Shown here: in pieces, positions 58,507 to 64,000 of the stretch
How positions within the stretch are numbered: the first letter of the stretch is position 1
How the letters are laid out: the number at the start of each line of letters is the position of its first letter
NCBI GenBank assembly: GCA_001429255.1
Contig: LMJI01000001.1
Coordinates: forward strand, 372,001 to 436,000
Origin: Cellulomonas sp. Root930
GTDB taxonomy: Bacteria > Actinomycetota > Actinomycetes > Actinomycetales > Cellulomonadaceae
Direction of reading: 5' to 3'
Length of the DNA stretch: 64,000 bases
Program-made: the position numbers and the translations under genes
The notes under the pieces: model-generated
Databases searched by the model: none
What the model was told of the DNA's origin: nothing
Seen by the model: only the letters and a program-made list of their open reading frames with translations

Positions 58507-59196
58507 CTAGACGGCACGGTTCCGCAGACTCCGCGCGTGGGAGTACGCATTGACCATCGCCTGGTCCCAGATGCCCGTCGGCGCGCGGCCGAGGGCCCGC
58601 TGGATCGCAGCGGTCGTCTGGTCGTGAGCCGCGCGGGACTGGTTGCCCCACACGCCGTCGTCGGCGACGCCGACCACGCGCTGCGTGAACTCGATGCCGT
58701 GCGGGAAGGTGACGCCCATGAGGTTGCTCGCCGCCTTGACCGCCTCGGCGCGCAGGTCGGTGTCCGCACCCCACACCTGGTCGGCGCTCCCACGCACTGC
58801 GCGCTGGAGCGCCTCGGTGAGCACGTCGCCGCCGCCCCGCGGTGTGAACGAGCTCTGACCGAGGTGGCTGAACGGTCCGACGTCCACGTGCAGGTGGTTC
58901 TTGTGGTGGCCGGCGACGCCTGCGACGCCGTCGCGCGCGAAGATGACGCCGAGGCCGAGCTCCTGCGCCCGGTCGACGGCCGCGATCAGCTGCTCGCGCT
59001 CGTCGGGACCGTTCTTGTTGATGTCGGCCGCCTTGCCGAAGCCGCCGTCGCTGTCGAAGTGCCACGAGCCGTGCGTGTGCACGGGGTGGACGGCGGAGAA
59101 GCCGTGCATCTCCCCGACCGAGTAGCCGTTGCGCTGGGCCCACAGGCAGAACGTCACGAGCGTCTGCGTGGGCGACAGCTGATTTCCGAGTGCCAT
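58507..59196 (-). CDS. M15-like peptidase / endolysin-type protein with peptidoglycan-binding region
   Basis: This 229-residue protein begins at the ATG at 59196 behind AGGGAAGGA. The first half has the zinc-site pattern of M15-type peptidases: HGSWHFDSDGGFGKAADIN and NHLHVDVG. The second half contains two repeats resembling peptidoglycan-binding domains (ADDGVWGNQSRAA, APTGIWDQA). There is no signal peptide, unusual for a cell-wall enzyme but common in phage endolysins and in effectors released by lysis. No phage genes surround it. Confidence 0.7.
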   Translation of the reverse strand: MALGNQLSPTQTLVTFCLWAQRNGYSVGEMHGFSAVHPVHTHGSWHFDSDGGFGKAADINKNGPDEREQLIAAVDRAQELGLGVIFARDGVAGVAGHHKNHLHVDVGPFSHLGQSSFTPRGGGDVLTEALQRAVRGSADQVWGADTDLRAEAVKAASNLMGVTFPHGIEFTQRVVGVADDGVWGNQSRAAHDQTTAAIQRALGRAPTGIWDQAMVNAYSHARSLRNRAV

Positions 59197-59279
59197 CAGA
59201 GGTCCTTCCCTTCCAGAGTCGCGCGCCGGTGCGACGCGTGTGATGTAAGGGAAGGGAGGGCCCGGAGGGTGCAGATACG

Positions 59280-60038
59280 TCAGGCGGTGGATGCCCCCTG
59301 GATCGCGTCGAGGTCGCGCACGGCGTAGCGGTGGTGCTCCCACTCCTCCTCGAGGATCGTGTGCAGGCACGACAGGACGGTCTCCGGGTGCTGCGGCGCC
59401 CACGGGTTGGTGCGCGGTGCCGCCAGCTCCTCGGGCGTGACGGTCGCGAGGAAGTCGGTCACCATCGCGACGCGCTCCGCCCGGACCGCGAGCACCTCGT
59501 CGTACGACGGCCGCCCGGTGACGAAGATCGACAGGTCCAGCCCGTCGCCGCTGGCCCCCGTGTTCGGCTGACCGATCGGGTGGTACGGCTGCTCGACCTG
59601 CTGGACCGCCCTGCGCAGCCACGTGTCGATGGCCATGACCAGGTGCCGCAGGGTCTGCGCGAACGACCACTCCCCGTCCACCGACACGTCGACCGTCCCG
59701 GCCGGCATCGCGTCGACCCGCGCGAGCGTCGCCGCCCAGGTGCGCTGCAGCACCTCCCAGGCCGCACGCAGACCGTCCGGGTCCGCGGCACGCTGGTCGG
59801 CCCGTCCGGGGAACCGGCGGTTGAGCTCGGCCTCGACGAACGGGACGACGTTCACCCCGTTGACGAGCAGCACGGAGTCGCCCTCGAGCAGCCACGGGGC
59901 ATCGACGTCCAGGCCTGCCGCGTCGACCCCACGCATCACGACGCCGGACACGTCCGACCCGACGAACCGGGCGCCGCGCAGGTCGGCGCCGCGGAACTGC
60001 GCGCCCTGAAGGTCGTCGGACCCGGTGAAGGTGGCCAC
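59280..60038 (-). CDS. Pentapeptide repeat-DinB/DUF664 fusion protein
   Basis: The GTG at 60038 follows GGAG. The product has 252 residues. Residues 5-45 are pentapeptide repeats (LQGAQFRGADLRGARFVGSD), and the rest is a DinB-like four-helix bundle with the histidines LRHLVMAIDTWLRRAV and LEEEWEHHRYAVRDLD. DinB proteins are thiol- or metal-dependent transferases, often linked to mycothiol or bacillithiol; the pentapeptide segment is a common actinobacterial addition. Target unknown. Confidence 0.88.
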   Translation of the reverse strand: MATFTGSDDLQGAQFRGADLRGARFVGSDVSGVVMRGVDAAGLDVDAPWLLEGDSVLLVNGVNVVPFVEAELNRRFPGRADQRAADPDGLRAAWEVLQRTWAATLARVDAMPAGTVDVSVDGEWSFAQTLRHLVMAIDTWLRRAVQQVEQPYHPIGQPNTGASGDGLDLSIFVTGRPSYDEVLAVRAERVAMVTDFLATVTPEELAAPRTNPWAPQHPETVLSCLHTILEEEWEHHRYAVRDLDAIQGASTA

Positions 60039-60080
60039 GGGCTCCAGTGTCGTGGCGACCGATCGGGGCTGTCCACGACC

Positions 60081-60095
60081 TACCCTGGTCGCGTG
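60081..60095 (+). promoter_or_regulatory. Leaderless promoter of the AlkD-like gene
   Basis: TACCCT (60081-60086) lies six bases before the GTG at 60093, the same spacing as at 17034 and 32458. Confidence 0.5.
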
Positions 60096-60761
60096 GAGTC
60101 CACAGTCAGCGGCGTGCTCGCCGAGCTCGCGGCGTTGGAAGACCCGAAGATCCGGGCGGTGAACGAGCGCCACGGCGACGACCACGGGGTCAACCTGACC
60201 AAGCTGCGGGCGGTCGCCAAGGAGCTCAAGATCCAGCAGGACCTCGCCGGCGAGCTGTGGGAGACCGGCGACACCGCCGCCCGGCTCGTCGCGATCCTGA
60301 TCAGCCGCCCCACGCTGTACACCGCCGCCGAGCTGGACGCGATGCTGCGCGACGCCCGCGTACCCAAGGTGCACGACTGGCTGGTCGGCTACGTCGTCAA
60401 GAAGAACCCGCACGTCGAGGAGCTCCGCATCCTCTGGTTCGCCGACCCGGACCCGGTCGTGGCGAGCGCCGGCTGGGCGCTGACCAGCGACCGCGTCGCG
60501 AAGTCGCCCGACGGGCTGGACCTGCCCGGGCTGCTCGACCTCGTCGAGGCGCAGATGAAGGACGCCCCGGACCGGCTGCAGTGGGCGATGAACGAGTGCC
60601 TGGCGACCATCGGGATCCACCACCCCGCGTACCGCGCCCGCGCGCTCGGGATCGGTGAGCGGCTCGAGGTGCTCAAGGACTACCCGACGCCGCCCGGCTG
60701 CACGTCCCCGTACGCGCCGATCTGGATCAACGAGATCGTCCGGCGGCAGGCGGTCGGGTAG
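60093..60761 (+). CDS. DNA alkylation repair protein (AlkD-like)
   Basis: This 222-residue all-helical protein resembles AlkD DNA glycosylases, built from HEAT-like repeats: LRAVAKELKIQQDLAGELWETGDTAARLVAILI, then WLVGYVVKKNPHVEEL and LQWAMNECLATIGIHHPAYRARAL. It would remove alkylated bases. It diverges from the DinB-fusion gene, only 54 bases away, and converges on the GH2 gene. Confidence 0.85.
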   Translation: MESTVSGVLAELAALEDPKIRAVNERHGDDHGVNLTKLRAVAKELKIQQDLAGELWETGDTAARLVAILISRPTLYTAAELDAMLRDARVPKVHDWLVGYVVKKNPHVEELRILWFADPDPVVASAGWALTSDRVAKSPDGLDLPGLLDLVEAQMKDAPDRLQWAMNECLATIGIHHPAYRARALGIGERLEVLKDYPTPPGCTSPYAPIWINEIVRRQAVG

Positions 60762-60765
60762 CCGC

Positions 60766-62808
60766 TCAGGGGCGCGCCCCCCGCCGGTTCGGCTCCTCGA
60801 TCGGGGCCGCGTCGACGAAGGTCCGGGCGTGCACCACGTCGGCGTCGTCGACCAGCCACAGGTGCAGGCGTGCGGCCGGGACGTCCCCTGGAGCAGGGAC
60901 CCGCAGCCGCACCGCCCCGGACAGCACGAACGGTTCGGCCTTCAGCTGCTCCGACTCCACGACGAACGCCCGCTCGACGTCCGGCCGCCCACCGGGCGTC
61001 GACCACGCGCCGCGCACCCGTCCCGCCAGCGGTGAGGACCCGTGGTGAGACACGTGCACGTCCAGCGCGAGCTGGCTGTCGGGCACCGGGATGTCGGCTC
61101 CGGCGCGGGCCGGCACCAGGTCCACGACGAGGACGCTCGTCGCGTTGACGAGGGCGGGATCCAGTCCGCCGAGGTCCTTGGGCCGTCGGTCGGCGTCCAC
61201 CACCCCGGCCATCTCGTGCTCGACGTCCGCGAGCTCGGTGTAGACGTAGCCGGCGAACCGGTCGTGGCGGCGCAGCTCCTGCGTCTGCCAGCGCATGCTC
61301 CACGCGCGTTCGAGGCTGGTGAACCCGGCGCCGTACTCGCTGTTGAGGATCGGCACCCCGGACCGCGGGAACTCCGGGGAGCCGTAGAGCGACTTGTCGA
61401 CGACGAAGTCCGGGCCCAGCTTCACCTCGAAGTGCTCCAGTGAACCCTCGGCCATGGCGGCGAGGTTGTCCGCCCACGCCTGCGGGTCCTCGTCGTAGTA
61501 GTGCCAGTCGACCAGGTCGCTGCGGACGTGGGACCAGCCCGAGTTCTCGACGATCGGGCGGGTGCTGTCGAGCGCGTGCATGACGTCGTAGGCGTGCGCC
61601 GCCGCGGCCGCGCGCTCGGGGCTGCCGGGGATGTCCCAGTCCAGACCCCACTCCTCGTTGTACAGCCCCCACACCACGATGCTCGGGTGGGTGCCGTCGC
61701 GCTCGACCATCGGCGCCAGCTGCGCCTCGAACGCCTGGGCGGCGTCGGGCGACCAGCGGCTCGGGGCGGGCGGCTCGGCCCACACGAGCATGCCCATCCG
61801 GTCGGCCTGGTGCAGCCAGCGGGGCTCCTCGAGCTTGAGGTGCTTGCGGACCAGGTTGTAACCGAGGTCGCGCGCCAGGTCGAGGTCGGCGACGAGAGCC
61901 TCGTCGGTCGGCGCGGTCAGCCCGCTGCCCGGCCAGTAGCCCTGGTCGAGGACGCCGCGGACGTAGAGGCGTTCGCCGTTGAGCAGCAGCTTCTCGCCCT
62001 GGATCTCGACGCGCCGCAGGCCGCCGGTCACCAGCACGCGGTCCACGGGATCCCCGTCGACGGTGAGCTCGACGGTGTACAGGTGGGGGTGGGCGGGCGA
62101 CCACAGGTGCGGATCCGGAACCTCGAGGCGCCCGGACACGCGGCCGCCCTCGTCGGAGACGAGCTCCACGCCGGCCGTCTCGCCGGCGAGCCGGACGGTC
62201 ACCCAGGTGCCTGCGGGCGCGTCGCCGACGAGCACCCCGGAGACGTCGAACCCGGTGAGCGAGTCACCGCGCAGCGCCACGCTCGCCAGGTGGGTGCGGC
62301 CGCGCGCCTCCAGCCAGACCGGCTGCCAGATCCCCGACGTCGGGGTGAACGAGACGCCGTCGTAGTCGTCGCGCGGGATGGACCGCTGCTTGCCGTGCGG
62401 GATCGCGCGCTTGTCCGCCGGCGCCTCGACCTCGACGGTCAGCTCGGCCTCGTCGCCGGGTGCCAGCACGTCGCTGACGTCCAGCTCGAACGACTCGTAC
62501 CCGCCCACGTGCACGCCCACCTCGACACCGTCGAGCAGGACGCGGGCACGGTGGTGCACCGCGCCGAAGCAGAGCACGACGCGCGACGAGCCCCACGCGG
62601 CCGGGACGCTGACCCGGCGCCGGTACGTGCCGCGCTCCAGCCAGGTGCGCCGCAGCCCGGAGGCCGCGGTCTCCCACGCGAAGGGCACCACGATCGTCGC
62701 GGGGCCGTCCTCGGAGTCGAAGTCCCACTCGCCGTTGAGCGTGAGCCACGAGGCCGACCGGTCACGGTCCGGACGCGGGTACTGCGAGCGCGGCGGGGAT
62801 GAGGTCAT
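60766..62808 (-). CDS. GH2 family glycosidase (beta-glucuronidase/beta-galactosidase type)
   Basis: This 680-residue cytoplasmic enzyme has the GH2 order: jelly-roll (about 1-170), immunoglobulin-like domain (about 170-275), barrel (about 275-560) and a C-terminal beta domain. The acid/base is Glu385 in GLYNEEWG; the nucleophile is Glu491 in ILNSEYGAG. The short form and the motif GYNLVRKHLKLEEPRWL match bacterial beta-glucuronidase-like GH2 proteins. It follows two ABC permeases in one operon, so it hydrolyses the imported oligosaccharide. Confidence 0.93.
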   Translation of the reverse strand: MTSSPPRSQYPRPDRDRSASWLTLNGEWDFDSEDGPATIVVPFAWETAASGLRRTWLERGTYRRRVSVPAAWGSSRVVLCFGAVHHRARVLLDGVEVGVHVGGYESFELDVSDVLAPGDEAELTVEVEAPADKRAIPHGKQRSIPRDDYDGVSFTPTSGIWQPVWLEARGRTHLASVALRGDSLTGFDVSGVLVGDAPAGTWVTVRLAGETAGVELVSDEGGRVSGRLEVPDPHLWSPAHPHLYTVELTVDGDPVDRVLVTGGLRRVEIQGEKLLLNGERLYVRGVLDQGYWPGSGLTAPTDEALVADLDLARDLGYNLVRKHLKLEEPRWLHQADRMGMLVWAEPPAPSRWSPDAAQAFEAQLAPMVERDGTHPSIVVWGLYNEEWGLDWDIPGSPERAAAAAHAYDVMHALDSTRPIVENSGWSHVRSDLVDWHYYDEDPQAWADNLAAMAEGSLEHFEVKLGPDFVVDKSLYGSPEFPRSGVPILNSEYGAGFTSLERAWSMRWQTQELRRHDRFAGYVYTELADVEHEMAGVVDADRRPKDLGGLDPALVNATSVLVVDLVPARAGADIPVPDSQLALDVHVSHHGSSPLAGRVRGAWSTPGGRPDVERAFVVESEQLKAEPFVLSGAVRLRVPAPGDVPAARLHLWLVDDADVVHARTFVDAAPIEEPNRRGARP

Positions 62809-62838
62809 GGTGGTGGTGCCTTTCAGGGTGGGTCGGGC

Positions 62839-63696
62839 TCAGCCCTTGACGCTGCCGGCGAGGATGCCGTTGATGAAGTGCTTCTGGAGGACGATGAAGA
62901 TGAGCAGGAGCGGGACGAGCGCGATCGACGCCGCTGCCAGCAGCTCGCCGGTGACCGTGGCGTAGTCCGCCCCGATCCGGTTGCCGGTGATGTTCTGCGC
63001 CAGGCTGGACAGGACCACCTGGAGGGTCGACATCCGCTCGGAGCTGGCGATCACGACGGGCCAGACGAAGTCGTTGTAGATGTTCATCACCGTGAGCACC
63101 GCCAGACCGGCCAGTGCCGGCTTGATGACCGGCAGCACGATCCGCGCGAAGATCCCGAACTCGGAGCACCCGTCCACGCGGGCCGCGTCGAGCAGCTCGT
63201 CCGGCACGGCCGCGATGACCTGCCGCATCCAGAAGATGGCGAACGCGTCGATCGCGCCCGGCAGGATCAGTGCCTGGTACGTGTTGACCCAGCCGAGCTC
63301 CTTCATCTCGAGCAGCAGCGGGATGATCAGGACGATCGTCGGGAGCATGAGGGTGATGAGGACCGTGCCGAACAGCAGGTCCTTGAACGGGAACTCGTAC
63401 TTGGCGAACCCGTAGGCAGCCAGCGGCGCGAAGAACAGGGTCAGCCCGCCCTTGAGCACCAGCACGATGCCGGTGTTGACGAACCCGCGCACGATCGGGA
63501 CGTCCTGGAACATCCGCTCGAAGTTGTCGAGCGTGATCTGGGACGGGTCGAAGCCGAGCGGGTCGCTGATGATCTGGTTGGCCGGTTTGAACGCGGACAG
63601 GAACGCCCAGACCACGGGGGCCAGGAACAGCAGGGTCAGCAGGACCAGGAACACCTGCGTGACGACACTAGTCAGGGTGAGGCGGGTGCGCGTCAT
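62839..63696 (-). CDS. Carbohydrate ABC transporter permease (MalG/UgpE type)
   Basis: This 285-residue permease has six membrane segments and the coupling sequence DAARVDGCSEFGIFARIVLPVIKPAL. The end LAGSVKG is typical. It begins one base after the stop of the upstream permease gene and precedes the GH2 gene. Confidence 0.95.
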   Translation of the reverse strand: MTRTRLTLTSVVTQVFLVLLTLLFLAPVVWAFLSAFKPANQIISDPLGFDPSQITLDNFERMFQDVPIVRGFVNTGIVLVLKGGLTLFFAPLAAYGFAKYEFPFKDLLFGTVLITLMLPTIVLIIPLLLEMKELGWVNTYQALILPGAIDAFAIFWMRQVIAAVPDELLDAARVDGCSEFGIFARIVLPVIKPALAGLAVLTVMNIYNDFVWPVVIASSERMSTLQVVLSSLAQNITGNRIGADYATVTGELLAAASIALVPLLLIFIVLQKHFINGILAGSVKG

Positions 63697-63697
63697 C

Positions 63698-64000
63698 TCA
63701 GTCCTCCGACCGCAGGAGCCGGACGAAGCCGAGCGACAGGACCGTCACGATGATCACCAGCAGGAACGAGTTGGCCGCCCCCGTGCCCAGGTCGGCGCGG
63801 GTGATGTGGTTGTAGAGGTAGAGCCCGGCCGTCGTCGTCGAGCTGTACGGGCCGCCCTGCGTCACGACGAACGGCTCCGCGAACATCTGGAAGATCGCGA
63901 GGGTCTGCAGGACCACCGAGAACAGGAGCGTCCGGCGCACCAGCGGGATGGTCATGCTCCGGAGCTGCCGGAGCCGTGACGCGCCGTCGATCGAGGACGC
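63698..64000 (-). CDS. Carbohydrate ABC transporter permease, 3' part (MalF/UgpA type)
   Basis: Only the last 100 codons are in the window; the frame is open to the right edge. It begins with SSIDGASRLRQLRSMTIPLVRRT, which is the EAA coupling motif, followed by two membrane segments. It forms the channel with the next gene. Confidence 0.94.
   Translation of the reverse strand, partial: ASSIDGASRLRQLRSMTIPLVRRTLLFSVVLQTLAIFQMFAEPFVVTQGGPYSSTTTAGLYLYNHITRADLGTGAANSFLLVIIVTVLSLGFVRLLRSED

Overview
The window is about 64 kb of very GC-rich DNA with dense, short-spaced genes and several probable leaderless promoters. The gene content is typical of a high-GC Gram-positive: a divisome set with a SepX/GlpR-like protein beside a MoeA/Glp-like protein, Rpf-type cell-wall lytic enzymes, a protein O-mannosyltransferase and an LCP ligase. 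The gene families and the many glycosidases suggest a Cellulomonas-like actinomycete, but that placement is inference; there is no rRNA here.

Layout. (1) 1-5693: a maltose/maltodextrin-type ABC importer (partial binding protein, two permeases, ATPase) followed by a GH13 glycosidase, one operon. (2) 5694-16230: an accessory island whose right edge meets the 3' end of a tRNA-Gln gene. It holds a solitary AbiEi-type antitoxin-like gene with its own operator, three large proteins that each end in a HEPN-like Rx(4-6)H motif, a truncated GIY-YIG nuclease, an HEAAH metallopeptidase-like protein, and a coupled pair of an unknown 300-residue protein and an XRE-ImmA/IrrE protease. No integrase is visible. 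It reads as a phage-defence island. (3) 16231-24600: TetR, MarR with an MFS exporter, ABC-F, LCP, an ArsR/SRPBCC pair, ispE and ksgA. (4) 24591-32386: ksgA/ispE, two tandem rpfB-like genes, tatD, metG, a sugar-dehydrogenase-like lipoprotein and rsmI, an order conserved across Actinobacteria. Both rpf-like genes carry an 11-bp-period repeat resembling MtrA boxes. (5) 32470-46462: protein mannosyltransferase, GH20, SBF-type transporter, tRNA-Ala, the sepX-rimJ-moeA/glp-galU operon, 5-FCL, penicillin acylase family, then FmdB (behind a CIRCE-like element), a SAF-domain protein and mscL. (6) 46521-52926: metabolic genes and a 1461-residue SF1-helicase-like protein whose ATPase motifs look degenerate. 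(7) 52927-55055: an XRE-TPR regulator followed by two tandem 40/44-residue secreted-peptide genes ending in the same AQPCCKG motif. (8) 55088-64000: a TetR-controlled oxidoreductase, a MATE exporter behind an 18-bp palindrome, an M15-like peptidase, a pentapeptide-DinB fusion, an AlkD-like protein, and a GH2 glycosidase operon with a second carbohydrate ABC importer running off the end.

How they work together: the two ends import and cleave oligosaccharides; the centre is conserved housekeeping (translation, folate, envelope, division). The most novel candidate is region 7. An HTH-TPR regulator next to exported propeptides with a shared short C-terminus is the architecture of RRNPP quorum sensing, which is known mainly from Firmicutes. 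The second candidate is the HEPN-rich island.
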